Of a stretch of 64,000 nucleotides of DNA, positions 1-12,218 are shown in pieces (position 1 is the first letter of the stretch; the number at the start of each line of letters is the position of its first letter). The notes beneath the pieces are model-generated. The model worked only from the letters and a program-made list of their open reading frames with translations. It made no database searches and was not told where the DNA came from. The position numbers were made by a program, and so were the translations under genes. This stretch comes from Lepidostoma basale (Eukaryota > Arthropoda > Insecta > Trichoptera > Lepidostomatidae). Location of the stretch: assembly GCA_022606425.2 (NCBI GenBank), contig JAHDVF020000221.1, positions 496,001-560,000 of the forward strand, read 5' to 3'.

Positions 1-151
1 CAATAATGCATATTTCCATTATTCCAATTTTAACCCGTCAGGTTGTGAATTTTTGTCAACACAAAATAATAAGAATTCAATGCCAATTCATATAATACGA
101 AATTGCTGTACATTTTTACTTAAGAACTACTACAAAAAATCAATATTTCGT

Positions 152-530
152 CACCTGAGAGTAAGAGGGTTCCAACTAACAAAATTTCACATTTGGTTTT
201 TTTTCGTGAAAAGGGTTCTTACTCACCTTTTCTATACGTGCAATTAAAAAAAACATGTAATAGTATCGTCATTTTGATGTTACGAAAATAATCAAGTTCC
301 ATCTGATCATTCAAAACACACGATTCACTGAAGAAGGATTCATTTAAACATAGAACTTTATTATTCCAACTGTTGCCAGACAAAATTTACACGTTTCTCG
401 GTAAAAGAATCTCTGGAGATTGGAATAAAACCCATTTATTCCAAGATACACACCCGAAACCAACAAAACTTTGACTTCATTTTTCTCAGCTTTTTACTTT
501 TGTCAGTTGGAACCTTCTTACTCTCAGGTG
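152..530. mobile_element. MITE with 33-bp terminal inverted repeats
   Basis: The segment begins CACCTGAGAGTAAGAGGGTT at 152 and ends with its reverse complement at 498-530, with two mismatches over about 33 bp. The inside is AT-rich without coding potential. No clear target duplication is visible, so the superfamily is left open. It lies to the left of the TMEM214-like exons, hence probably in an intron of that gene. Confidence 0.75.
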
Positions 531-1313
531 CAATTTAGAGGGAAAAAATTAAGCAATTTAGAGGAAAAAAATAAATCTTTTTTCATAAATAGTCACCATC
601 GGTCTATCTGAACAGATTTATTTAACACAATTGAGATTATGTCAACATAAATTAAGTATAAAATCTTCTTTTTCTTTTCACGTCAAATTATGAAACTTTA
701 TTTTACATATATACACATAAATCGCAGCATGACATAAAAAGTTTGCAAGGAACAAGAGAGTGATGACATCACGGAATATTTAAAATGTGAATTACTCCGT
801 CGGTATTATAGTTAACAAAAAAACTTCGAACATTTGTGACAAATGGTTAACAGATGCCTAAATCCATTGTTATTCGGCAAGAAATTGAATAATAAATTAT
901 TGTAGACGCAACAGTACATGTAATGGCATATCACCTGACTCAAAGGATACTCTTTCTAATCTTTTTGAGATTTGAGAGTGACTTTTTGACATGGTAAAGG
1001 AAAGATTTACGGGTATTTATATTGTTGTAGCAATAAACGAAAGAAAAAGATATCTGTTAACTAATTTAAATACACGCTTAAAAAGGTTATTATTTTGCAT
1101 TGCCTTTATCAAAGGCAAATGTAAATATGTGTAAATTCAAAGCATGACTTAAACCAAACTTTTATAATAATTATTTATTTTCGTCCATCGTGTGATTGCG
1201 TGAAATAATGCAAACATAAGATAATTATGAATTATTCTAAAATAAAAATATATGTGTTAGATTACTCCATTAATTAATTAATTATATATGCTTAAAAAAA
1301 TAATCAAACTCAC
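531..1313. other. AT-rich intronic sequence, no feature seen
   Basis: This stretch directly follows (in the minus direction) the splice donor of the TMEM214-like exon 2 and is most likely intron 2. I see no further exon in it, no tRNA and no recognisable repeat. Confidence 0.4.
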
Positions 1314-1708
1314 CAGTGCAAGAGCTCCTTCCAAAGACTTCGGTTGTTTCACTTTTTTAATCTCAGGCGACTTTTTTTCTGTAGATTTTTGATTTTGTAC
1401 AGCTTTTTTAGGGTTAGATTTTTTAGCTCGATTTTCTTTTTTCTCGTCCTCATCGTCTGAATTATTGAATATAGAAGGAACTTCGAGTGGAGCTAGAAAC
1501 ATGAGTGATAATATAAATTTAAAAAAATAAACACCTTGATTTATGCATATAATAAATTTGTGCAAATATTTTGAATGTACAAACTTTTTCTAGTCGGCTT
1601 AGTGATCGTTTCGACTTTCTTCTTTTCCTCAATCACGGGTTTCGATTTTCCATTTGCAGAACTCTTCTCTCTCTTAGTTCGCACAACAACTTCCCACTGG
1701 CCCGACAT
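1314..1708 (-). CDS. Tmem214: TMEM214-like protein, N-terminal exons 1 and 2 (partial gene)
   Basis: Two coding exons: 1585-1708 (ATG at 1708, donor GTTTGT) and 1314-1492 (acceptor TTTCTAG, donor GTGAGT). Joined they give 101 codons in frame. The protein starts MSGQWEVVVRTKR, followed by a Lys/Glu-rich low-complexity linker with an acidic patch (NNSDDEDEKKEN) and then KSLEGALAL. The W-E-V-V start and the S-L-E-x-A-L block in this order are the hallmarks of the N-terminus of TMEM214, an ER-membrane protein linked in vertebrates to ER-stress-induced caspase-4 recruitment. The remaining exons, with the membrane segments, must lie to the left beyond position 1. The start is the first ATG after upstream stops and matches the family's start. 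The identification rests on remembered family motifs only; this part of the protein is short and charged. Confidence 0.7.
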
Positions 1709-2254
1709 GTTCAATTTAAGTTGTCCAAAATAACAAAAATAAATATTTTCAAAAAGCCCCTCTAAGGACGGCAGCTGTACAAACGTCAAAATGATGTAGG
1801 TATTTAAAAGTTTGTTCTGATTGGCTGGCCGGTATTCACAGTGGTTCACGTGGCATTCTAATGTGCTGACGTAAATTAAATAAATATCGCGTAAGTACTT
1901 ACTTTTCAAAATAAATCGGGGTGAAATACGACTATTTACAATCAAATAAATAAAAATTAAACATTAATAAATAAAAATTTACGAATAGAGTCTTGGCCTG
2001 CTATTATATATTTGGAAAATTGTATCCCAAATAACGGGAAATGGATAGGCGAAAGAAAGAAGTGGAGTAATGATATTTACATTATCAATTGTATCAGTTT
2101 GCTGAATATCATTTAATTAGAAATTGTGATATATGAGTACATATAATGAAATAATATAAAAATGAGTAGATTGTTTTTTGAAAGGTGATTTTAACGGAAA
2201 TGATCATCTCGTACACCTTTGTAAGAATGTTTTTTTTTTGGTTATATGATTTTA

Positions 2255-2520
2255 ATGTATTGTTTTCTTGGTCACATGAGGAGACCTCATCACCATGTTG
2301 TGAAAAAAAATATTTCCATGGCTAGTAAGAAGAAAAGGAAAGGAAGATCCCCAAACCACCTGGCTGACAAATATGCAGAGAAATGTGTAGACCCTAAGTC
2401 TATGAACGTAGATGCCTAGGCCTATATGAGGAAAATGCCCACAAATGAAATACCCGGTGCCGAGTAACAAAAAAGCCGACCCATTGTAACAAGAAGGGAA
2501 AGAAGAAAATATGTACTTGC
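2255..2520 (+). other. Unrecognised coding-like remnant
   Basis: The plus strand reads through about 80 codons with two stops and has basic, non-repetitive amino-acid content (for example KKKRKGRSPNHLADKYAEK). It is richer in GC than its surroundings. I cannot name a family; it may be a processed pseudogene or a retroelement scrap. Confidence 0.25.
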
Positions 2521-2639
2521 ATGATACTTCTTATATTTGAGGAATTACGATCTCGCAGGGGGAGACGATGTTTTGGGTAAATATAAAACTAGCTATGACA
2601 GAGAAAACGGATTGAGATACCTGTAGGTGAATACAGATT

Positions 2640-3060
2640 ATGTATATACGCTGGCTGTCGACGATACGGTATCGCCGCTGAGTAGCTGACTTGTCCGATT
2701 TCTCTCAGCATTACATTGAAAGAACGTAAACCCTTTGCGAGTTCACATTTTTGATACTTTTGGTAGCCGGAACCAACCTGCCTCTGATGATACTGGTGGG
2801 AAGAGCAATCAGTCTGCTGAACATGATCTCCTCGGAGATCGATGTCTTTCATATTAGTGAAAGTACGTTCAGAAGACAAATACTCTCGACTTAAAATAGT
2901 ATCTTGCCTTCCTAAAGTCGAACCATCTTTCATGTGTTCCTGGTATTATATATTATACATTATATGTGTTATATTTTACCCGTTCTCAATAGATGCCTTA
3001 AACTTTTATTTTGTTTGTAATATCTTTTGAGAAAATAAACTAATTTGATTTGATTTGAAT
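2640..3060 (+). mobile_element. 3' end of a jockey/CR1-like LINE (family J)
   Basis: The sequence matches, in the opposite orientation, the 3' part of the LINE at 14215-14720: shared blocks include the stretch ending a reverse transcriptase C-terminus, the downstream CCTGGTATTAT region and a terminal run of TTTGA units (3037-3058). It is 5'-truncated and its frame is broken. The repeated TTTGA tail is the 3' end of the element. Confidence 0.65.
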
Positions 3061-3276
3061 TGTAAAATCGAGTGCTTCATTAAATACGTACTCTTAAAGC
3101 TGTGTGGACCTTCAGCCATTATTTATATAATAATCTGATTTGGACCTCAACAGTGACACATATTAAAAACGTGTGAGAATATTAATCCCATGCCACAGAT
3201 TAACAATTTGTGCCGGCTTAGTGATAAGGGGTACTGTTATCTGCCCAATGTTAGAAACAAAAGCCCATCATAATTT

Positions 3277-3525
3277 GAAGACTACAGGGGAAAAACAAGG
3301 AATGTCAGTTAAAATTCAAAATAAATGTAATAATGCCATCTAACGGCATTTGTACGTATCTATCCACAGTAAAATTTTCATATTCAAAAATCATCTGTGT
3401 CATCGACTATGGCCAGATAATCGATTGCTAATTGCTAAGAAATATATAGACTTTGATTAGCTTTATTCTCAATTTATTCAAATTAACCTTCTACTGACAT
3501 TCCTTGTTTTTCCCATGTAGTCTTT
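3277..3525. mobile_element. 249-bp MITE, copy 1 (GAAGACTACAGGGG family)
   Basis: Terminal inverted repeats of about 33 bp start GAAGACTACAGGGGAAAAAC. A second copy, inverted, lies at 25607-25854. The pair is highly similar, so both insertions are fairly young. This copy sits just downstream of the 3' end of phosphatase copy 1. Confidence 0.85.
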
Positions 3526-3922
3526 ATATGTTCTCTTACCTCGGATATATCCTTGCGTCCACACGCCTCTATGTGTGCGTTTACCTTCTTACCTCAGTTC
3601 AGTTCATTGACGTCACGATTGTGTCCTTGTTGTATTCAAAATAAATAATATACTCAACTTGTAACTTTTATTTCCATACACACAGAAAGGTTTTTTGTGA
3701 TTTGTGAAGAATTAAATTGTAATTAAAAATGCAGTACTTTTTTCACTATTTATTATGATAAGATATACAAATACCTTAAAATTCTTTAAGCTTAGTGCAT
3801 ACATCTAGCTAAGTACGATAGATTAAAAATAAATTAATACTGTTATTAATAACTTCCCTCTTTAAAATTCAGTCTTGCTGTTGTAAAATATAAGCTTTAT
3901 GTACAGACATTTCATTTTCATT

Positions 3923-6900
3923 TTATACTATGTTATTTCTAGCTGCAATTTCGTCATTTTTTTCTTTGTCGTAATTCTCCTGTAAATATCTAAAGAATTG
4001 GGATGTCTTTGGCGGAACCTTAAAATTTTCGCATATTTTCCAAACCTGAAAATAAAATATAAATTATGTAACAGATTAAAAATATTTTAATGTTGGAGAA
4101 GCATTCTAAACAGATTATTAATTTGTCATTACAATAAATTGTTTCATAGTTATACAGAAAACAAATGTTTCAGATTTTATAATAATTACTCACAGAATAT
4201 ATGGTCAAGATTCCAGCAAAACAATCTCCAGCCAGTACGTCCCACCAGTGGTGGCGGTGGTCTATGATCCTCGACAATGATGCAACTACTCCCCAGAGAA
4301 TAGCCGCTAACTGCTGCATAACGGACCATAGCCAAGGACCTCCACAACGTTGCTGTAGATACCACTATTGACACAAAACATATGCATTACTAAATATAAG
4401 TCTGTGTAAGGAATTACAATTTTTTTTTATTTTCGTCAACATTTTTAAATTTATAGCTTTCACTGAACACTAAAGGCTTCATTGTGGTACTGATTCTGCG
4501 TGGTTATAATCTTCTTCTTTAGGTGCCGTGTCAGGTCCCCCTAATGTTGGCGATCACTGCAGCAAAGGCATCTCTATCCTGCGCCACTTGGAACAGGTCT
4601 GAACTCTTGTTATTCCTGTCCACTCTTTGATGTTCCGCAGCCAGGACAGGTGCCTTCTACCAACTCTTGTCCCATTTCAAAATTCACATCATTCAGTTGC
4701 AGAGTGGATGAAGAATAGTTAAGTCGCCCAAATGTCATCCATTTGGTCTCCTTAACGTTGATTTTCAAGCCCAGATCCTCTCCTGCTATATCAATTTTAT
4801 TTAAGGGTTCTTGAAGATCCGATATAATATCGATACTATCAGCTTAAATAACTGTGTCATCAGCATACCTGATGTTATTAACATAACCCCATTAACCTTC
4901 GCTCCCAGGCTGGAGTTTTCAATACATAGGAAGACTTGATTGGAATACAAGTTAAACAATAGAGGTGACAAAATGCAGCCTTGTCGAACTCCTCTGCGTA
5001 TAGCTGTTTCGTCTGTACTCTCGTTTCCATGTCTAATCTCCGCAGTTTGATACCAGTAGAGATTCTTAATAAAGTTTTGGTCCTTAGAATCAATAACTGT
5101 TGATTTAATTACAACGCGTGCAATTTTAGAAGTGACTTCAGAATGAAAATTTTTACAATAAATTTGGCATTTAATGTATTGTAATTTTTCTAGAAGTTTT
5201 ATGATATTATGTGGCGATGCTGTGTTTCGCCTTGCTAGGATGTCATAAAATGTAACAGTTATTAGAATTTGATAATTTCGTAGAAAAGCAAAACATTTCA
5301 CTTCAATTAAATAAAATATAACTTCTAGAATAAAATGTTTTCATCAATAATTAGTATTTAAGGAGTTTTATAATATATCATTGTTCAAGAAACAATAAAT
5401 GTAAGTATTTATTTAAATATCTACTAATTTTCTAGTTTTAAATAAAAAAATAGGCAATTGATTAAAAAAGTATGTTGAAAGATAAATGAGATTAATTCTT
5501 GTCTATATATCTATATGTATAAATGGTAATACAACTTACAAATAAATATAGCCCCGTATACAGTGATGTCATCGAGTGTCCAGAGAGGAAGCTTCTGTTG
5601 TTATCTAGGATAGTGTGGTGAGAGTATTTAGTTCCTGTGCATTCATAATGCTCTATGTATTGTCTGGAAAAAATTAGTCATCAAAATGCAAATCAGAAAG
5701 TTTGTCGTAATTGAATTGAGAAATGAAATCTTCAGGGTGTAAAAATAAATTGAAGAAATTGAATTTTCTATTCCTAATTATATTGCCATGAAACACTGCA
5801 TTCACAAGCAAAGTATCCACTAGAAAAAAAACTTTCACAATTGGACTTCTGCGTAAATAGCCTCCGCCAGTTGACTTCCATAAGCATTGGTAAGTATAAT
5901 AAGCATGTGCAACTCATTACAACCTGCATATGTTGGCTTTCAAGGGCTGTTTCAAAGTGAAATATACTGGTTGAAGTTTTCTTGTCAGTTGATGCTTTCC
6001 ATAAAGAATCAATTTATTTTATCTTTTAGTCAGCATGTTTGAGTTTAACAAATATGAATACAAGTTAGTCAGAAAAAACAGTTAACAACTCAAATATTAG
6101 GTCCTTACATATGAAATTGGCGTTTTGCCGTACTGGCAACTTTGATCTCAAATATCTTCTCTTTGGTTAGGAATTCCAAATTCAAATTTATACAGCTATT
6201 TACTCAAGTATTTGTGTTTCGAAAATTATAATTCATTTGTTTTTTCCTCAATTGTTTTTTTTCTTTGCGTCACTCAGTTTACAAAATGGAAAACTTGAAA
6301 TATCGCGTTATTTACGAGTACGAGTTCCACCGTGGCACCAGTGCTGCAGAAACGGCTCGAAGGATTAATGATGTGTATGGCGACGGTGCCGCAAAAGAAA
6401 ACACAGTGCGTTTTTGGTTCCAACGTTTTCGTTCTGGAAATTTCGACCTGCAGAACAAGCCCCGTGGACGGCCGGAGACCAAAGTTGATAATGAAGAATT
6501 GAAGGCTATTGTGGAAGCGGATCCATCGCAAACCACGTCCGAGTTAGCTGCAGGCTGCGGTGTTAGTGATAAAACTATTTTAATCCACTTGAAGCAAATT
6601 GGGAAGGTGAAAAAGCTTGAAAGGTGGGTACCTCACGAATTGAGTGAAGCAAATCAACAAACGCGCGTTGACTACTGCGTTGCATTACTCAACCGGCACA
6701 ATAATGAAGGGATTTTGAATCGAATCATTACCTGTGATGAAAAGTGGATCCTGTATGATAATTGGAAGCGCTCATCGCAATGGCTGAACCCTGCCGAACC
6801 AGCCAAACCATGCCCCAAGCGAAAATTGACTCCAAAAAAGTTACTTGTGAGCGTTTAGTGGACTAGTGCTGGTGTCGTTCACTACAGCTTTCTTAAATCT

Positions 6901-8312
6901 GGCCAGACGATTACGGCAGATGTCTATTGTCAACAACTACAAACCAAGATGGAAAAGCTAGCTGCTAAACAACCGAGGCTGGTTAATCGCTCTAGGCCAC
7001 TGCTGCTTCATGATAACGCTAGACCACACACTGCACAACAGACGGCTACCAAATTAGAAGAGCTTCAATTGGCATGTCTAAGACATCCACCGTACTCTCT
7101 GGACCTTGCCCCAACAGATTACTATTTTTTTCGAAATTTGGATAACTTCTTGCAAGGGAAAAAATTCAACTTCGATGGGGCAGTCCAAACCGACTTCAAA
7201 GATTTTATTGATTCCCGTCCGAATGATTTTTTTTAGTAAAGGGATCGATGAACTACCTATGAGATGGCAAAAGTGCATAGATAGCAATGGTATATACTTT
7301 GATTAAATAAATATATTATATTAAAAAAAAATCAACTTTATGTTCCTCCCATACAAAACGCCAATTTCATATGTAAGGACCTAATATAATAAAAACAATA
7401 AAATATGTGTCTTTACCCCGTTGTACAATTGATTGCTTTATCTGGAACGCATACTTCAAGGAAAGTGGGTCGTGGTGTACCAACTGTAAATTTAATAAAC
7501 TCCATAATGCTCAGACCAATTATCATCACCAGAAAGAATCCTCGAAACCAAACATACACCAAGTTCATGTCCTGCAGAAACTTGGAAAACGAGTAACCAT
7601 CCTTATCACCGGCGTGTCGGATCATTTCATTGAAAACCATCTGAAAGCCACAATTATTGTAAAACTCAAGAAATTTATATCTTACAAAAAATAATAGAAA
7701 GATTTGAAAATAATCATAATTAAACTAAACTTGAATATTTTATATTGATGATAACATCCGTTTCTTATAAGTTTTATAAATGCGAGAGAGTGACTTGTTT
7801 AACTTTACTAAAGTATTTTTAAAAGATATTGCCTTTAATGCCCTTGGCAAGGCACACATACCTGTATTACTCCAAAAAAACAGATATTATAAGTTTATTG
7901 AGAAACCTGATTATCAAACACTTTTTTAAAATATAAATTTTATTTGGATAGTTTTAAAAATAAATTTGACACAAATAAAAATATGAATCTTACCACTGTG
8001 ATTGTCCCTAATATACTGACAATAAATAACATTTCATCAGGCACGGTTTCATCACCTGGGACGAAGGATAATGCCGGATCATTGCAGTAAAATCCTCCTT
8101 TGTAAGTGGGGAGAACTCCCACTTCGAATAATGTCAAAAGTACGCCAGCTACAAAAATGGTTTCAAGAAATTAAGGTATATACTAAGTTTTCCAAAAATC
8201 AAAATACCGTTTTCAAATTCACAATTTGTAGATAGATTACATAACATATTTAAAAATCACCTATTATTAATAGCACTGCATTTGAAATCCATCTCCAATG
8301 CATAGTTTTCAT
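3923..8312 (-). CDS. PAP2/wunen-type phospholipid phosphatase, copy 1 (six coding exons)
   Basis: Coding exons, in order: 8261-8312, 7994-8148, 7417-7640, 5540-5663, 4194-4364, 3923-4045; all introns are GT-AG and the 849 nt read in frame to TAA (282 aa). Lipid phosphate phosphatases are six-pass membrane enzymes that dephosphorylate phosphatidic acid, lysophosphatidic acid and sphingosine-1-phosphate; insect wunens guide germ cells. All three catalytic motifs are present: KFTVGTPRP (119-127), SFLSGHS with the catalytic His at 173, and SRIIDHRHHWWD (216-227). An N-C-T glycosylation site lies between motifs 1 and 2, as in the family. Odd: motif 2 has Leu for the usual Pro of PSGH. The ATG follows an acceptor at 8331, so at least one 5' untranslated exon lies further right and was not found. 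A mariner fills the intron between 5663 and 7417. AATAAA signals (minus strand) occur near 3749 and 3670. Confidence 0.9.
4505..5130 (-). mobile_element. RTE-like LINE fragment (family C)
   Basis: In the minus direction the segment encodes a decayed reverse transcriptase piece, RRGVRQGCILSPLLFNLYSN (motif B region, near 4960-5010), followed by a YADD-region remnant and a 3' end with the conserved GTGATCGCCAACATTAGGGG block and an AAGAAGAAG tail at 4505. The same 3' block is found at 48190-48560. It lies in an intron of phosphatase copy 1. Confidence 0.7.
5150..5420 (-). repeat. Fold-back repeat remnant with degenerate hammerhead-like core
   Basis: On the minus strand 5221-5250 reads TGACATCCTAGCAAGGCGAAAC, related to the better preserved cores at 41318-41348 and 58182-58212. 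The flanks share the AGAAGTTTTAT and CAAGAAACAATAAAT blocks with the repeat around 41280-41440. The core is too eroded to be active. Confidence 0.35.
6097..7384 (+). mobile_element. mariner element (cecropia-like), 1288 bp, TA target site
   Basis: The terminal inverted repeats are about 30 bp, starting TTAGGTCCTTACATATGAAA, and are flanked by TA on both sides (6095-6096, 7385-7386). The length is typical of a full mariner. It sits in antisense to phosphatase copy 1, in the intron between 5663 and 7417; its right end is 32 bp from the splice donor at 7416. The terminal repeats look nearly identical, so the insertion is recent, but the transposase is broken. Confidence 0.95.
6286..7306 (+). pseudogene. 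mariner transposase pseudogene
   Basis: The frame starts MENLKYRVIYEYEFHRG and shows the paired helix-turn-helix region (about residues 1-110), then the D,D34D catalytic region: ITCDEKW, LLHDNARPHTA and PPYSLDLAPTDYYFF. Two lesions break it. A TAG at 6856-6858 stands where the family has Trp of the SVWW motif, and one extra T in the run at 7226-7233 shifts the frame just before the C-terminal 23 residues (SKGIDELPMRWQ...), which end at 7306. All catalytic Asp residues remain. The protein would be about 340 aa, normal for the family. Confidence 0.95.
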
Positions 8313-8330
8313 TTTTGAATTTGGGATTTC

Positions 8331-10394
8331 CTACAGGAACAAATAATCGAGTAGAACTGGAACAATAAATACCAAATAATAATGAAATTGTATATTATTT
8401 GAAGTCTATAGAAGAAATAAATTGAAAAAAAAAAACAGTACATGTGTGTATTGGAATGTAATCAGATAACAATAAAATACAACAGTGAAGATTAAACCAC
8501 TTAATGTAAGAGTGGATGTATTATGCTGATATATTGATTGTGAAAATATAATGCATTATATGTATAAATTGTAAACGAAGTTCATGAACGAATATTAAAT
8601 ATTTTATAATAATTCAAAATTGAAAGACGATTTCAGATGTAAGAGATTTTTCAAACCCAAAGTAAGTATAAAAATATATATATTATGTATTTATTATATG
8701 TGCTACCCTTTCCTATAATCACATTTAAAAAAATCAAAACAAACATATCTAGATTTATTTTTAGAATATTTGGAATAAATAATATTTATTTATTTGTTCA
8801 GGTATATCAATTGAAATTGATTAACAGATAACAAAATTCCCTTGAATGAATTATCTATGCTATCCATGAAAGAAAAAAACATTTGTACGAGTCATTCTTT
8901 TAGATTTATGTATCTCTTTAAAAAAAGGGCTTTAAATTAATTTAACATATCTCTTTCTCACTTTACTGATCCTTAACACTTCTTCTTTATCATATTTTAG
9001 ATCATAGATCTCTTCCTCAATGCTTAGGTTTTAAATAAATTCACATATAATAGTAATAAGTAATTATTACCTTATGCTAACACATGAGCACTTATTTTAT
9101 ATCACAGGTTGTTAAGATAATAAATATATTTATCGCTTAAAACTGATTAAAAACTTTGACCCAACATTATGCCGTCACACACTACACCACAACACTGCTC
9201 CATTGCCACTGGCGGAATGACTTCATTATAAATACTATCTGGCTTAAATTAAGAGGCCTATTTTATGTACTGTTTTTTGCTGGTGACTAACGATGTCCAC
9301 ACTTATCAGATAGTTATACAAACAAATGAAATCCGCTTCTTAAATGTAATGCTTTTGTTATTAAATTAAATACATAAAGATATTTTAACTGTTGCAGTGG
9401 TATTTGAAGCAATGTGGAAAAACAATACTTTTAACAAGTACACGTAATTCCACCTTTCGCTTCTAAATGTTATAGTGTCAGCAGGAATAAATTATTTGTG
9501 GGTAAGCTAAACTATTTGTTGGTAAGTATGTAGCTTTTTGATAACAAATAATAATAATAATAATTAAAATAAAAGTATTTTCAATAATGTATAGAATGGA
9601 AAGATTATTTTTTTCCATATTATATTATTAGTTTGATTCTGTAAAAATAAGTTGAAACAATTTATACGATATAAAGCAAAACAAAAATATGTATGTGTGC
9701 ACGCATATTCTGAACCAAGCAATTAAAATATATATTTAGATTCTTTCAGATACAGGATTTTATATGTTTAATATTTATTAATTTTGAAGTCTGAGGAACA
9801 TTCCAATAAAGATTAACTTTAAGATTAACTTTAAAACTTACCTTTAACAAGATAGATAATTTATTAACATATATACATTTTGTATGATTTAGAATTGGTA
9901 ATTTATTGTTTTATATAAAATGAATATTTTTAATGGAGTCGAAAAATAACACAGCAAGATCACTTTAAATTCTACCACCGTGAGTAAAATTTATCCACGT
10001 TCAAGAAGCACATGTAAAATAAAGCAAAAAACCTTATCATTGTTAGCTTTATCTTATCTCATACATTTTTATTGCAGCTCTACATAGTGTGTGAATAATT
10101 ATAGAGATGATTCTGAACTTATTGTTTTCGATGACCCAGAATGACAAATATATAAAACCTTGTTTTCATAAGAGACCTGAGAGTGCAATGAGTCATAGTC
10201 ACTGAGGTATAAAAGTGAAGATACTAGAAATATCTTTGAAGGTTTATATTTGCATTAGGAGGTTACCTTGCCGTATTGGCTATTTAGGTCGCTAAAATTA
10301 TATTCCAGGTTTGATTGATTTTAATAACAAAATGTTTTTTTATACAAAAATAGTATGAATTATTCATAGGACTAGGGTCACACTGAAATGGTTC
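8331..10394. other. AT-rich stretch, no gene seen
   Basis: Upstream of the first coding exon of phosphatase copy 1. It must contain, or lead to, the untranslated first exon and promoter of that gene, but I find no convincing donor or promoter. No repeats were recognised. Confidence 0.3.
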
Positions 10395-10402
10395 ATTTAG
10401 TG

Positions 10403-10869
10403 CAGAGGTTCCCAAACTTTATTGTCCCGTAGACCCTTTTCCTATTTCTTCTATTTTGTATAGACCCCCTGTTTTCCTAAATTTGTTTTTTTTTCAGGGC
10501 AAAAAAAACTAAAACAGAAATGCCAGAATTTGTTGGCGACCTTTTATTGTTTTATCTCATTGGGGAAAATTTGCCTGTCGAACACTTTGGCAACCTTTTT
10601 TTTACCTCATTTGGGCAAATCAGACGACCGAAATCGTTGGTGACCTTTTTTTCGATCGTCAGATTTCCCCAAATGAACTAAAAAAATGGGGAGCTAACGA
10701 TTTCGATATTCGTTTTGCGTTTCATTATTCGGCTTCAATTTAGTTGAACCATCTCGTGGACCCCCGTTCACATCTCATGTATCTCCAATTTTTTTTACGA
10801 TTGTCGTAGACCCCTTGCAAGTTGTCGTAGACCCCCGGGGGTCTATATAGACCACTTCGGGAATCACTG
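10403..10869. mobile_element. hAT-like non-autonomous element, 467 bp
   Basis: The ends are CAGAGGTTCCC and GGGAATCACTG (imperfect inverted repeats), flanked by a perfect 8-bp duplication ATTTAGTG (10395-10402 and 10870-10877). An 8-bp duplication with CAG...CTG ends is diagnostic of hAT elements. The inside repeats the words GTAGACCCC many times and has no transposase. Confidence 0.9.
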
Positions 10870-11518
10870 ATTTAGTGTAAAACAAGGTGTTATGCTTATC
10901 TACATAAGTAGTATGGTGCAAAGCGCTTAGTGTGGTTATTGCAATATAATGGTGTGTGTTGGATTGTTAGGATATGCCACCTAGTTCACAGCTTAGCTCT
11001 AATAACCAAGTGAGTCCTAGAGTCCGTTCACGACAGGGAGATCGTTTGCAATAGTATGAATGACGCTATGCTTATTTTATTTTTTTATGATTGGAAAACC
11101 AAAAATCTTTTTACTTTTGGTGATCATGTATTTGTTTCTCCATATAGTGTCGTGCAAGCAGCCAGCCACAACTGTCGCTTTGATGGTTTGTGTTCTCACT
11201 TCACTATATGCAACTGTTGCTGCAGATCTCTACATTTAGCTAAGTGAATCGCATGACTTGCTCAATAGGTATATTATTGATGATCAGTTTACAAGTGGCT
11301 TTTTTGATATTGGTAAACACTTTGTTTTACTGGAAGAAATTATCATATTGTATATATTGTACTGCCATATTTTAAAAATATTAATATAATAATAATCTAA
11401 TGAAAATATAGCGATATTAACATCAGAAGAAGTAATTATTTTGTTTTGTCAGATATATTACAATACTTCATATTACTAATAGTTTAATTTGGAACACTCT
11501 TACAATATTTCATGCATA

Positions 11519-11559
11519 ATCAGGTGTTACAATCAACTGAATTGATTGTAACACCTGAT
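11519..11559. repeat. Perfect 18-bp hairpin in intergenic sequence
   Basis: Arms ATCAGGTGTTACAATCAA (11519-11536) and its exact reverse complement (11542-11559) enclose a 5-nt loop. It lies alone between the 5' side of phosphatase copy 1 and the 3' end of the unknown gene. It is shorter than a usual microRNA precursor; the role is unknown. Confidence 0.7.
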
Positions 11560-12218
11560 AACTGTCCATTTTAATATTATGATTATTAACCAATTCAAAT
11601 TAAACGATTAATAATCAGAAGATGTATTATACTCGAATTTGTAGTATGAATGGGTATAAATGAAATTAATTTGAAAAATAATAAACAGGGAAAATTATTT
11701 TGAGAAATAAGTATTATTAATGTCAAAGTGTCACTTTATTATTTAGTATATATAATGATATTCTGAAGCTAACCAAATGATAACATTTACAATTTTGTTA
11801 GTTGAAATATTTAAGTATCTGTCTTAATAATCTATTATATCAAATTATATTTAAATAACTATTTATACGATAATCTAAATAGGATTGTACTTTTCTAAAA
11901 CCCGATTATCAAGGGAGTTAAAGAAACATTATAGACGTCAGCACATTTGTGGTCAGAATTGTGGTTTCAAAACCCAATAGTATTAAAACAACGTAAACGT
12001 CGTGAACTGGAATCAATAGTATATATTCTACAACGGAAGGAAGTTGGAATCTTGGAATACCCCTCTTAATAATTCAAATTAATCCGGAATAAATCACTCG
12101 CCAATTCTAAATAAACAGTTTGTTGAAGGATTATATTTTTATTAAACAATATTTCAATAACATCATTATATTAGTGTAAGCGAGTTGTTTGTTTTGTATT
12201 ATGTTGTATTTTTACAGA

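Noticed and set aside
4186..4374. Minus open frame MSIVVSTATLWRSLAMV...
   Set aside because: It is the wrong frame of phosphatase copy 1 exon 5; the real frame gives SRIIDHRHHWWD.
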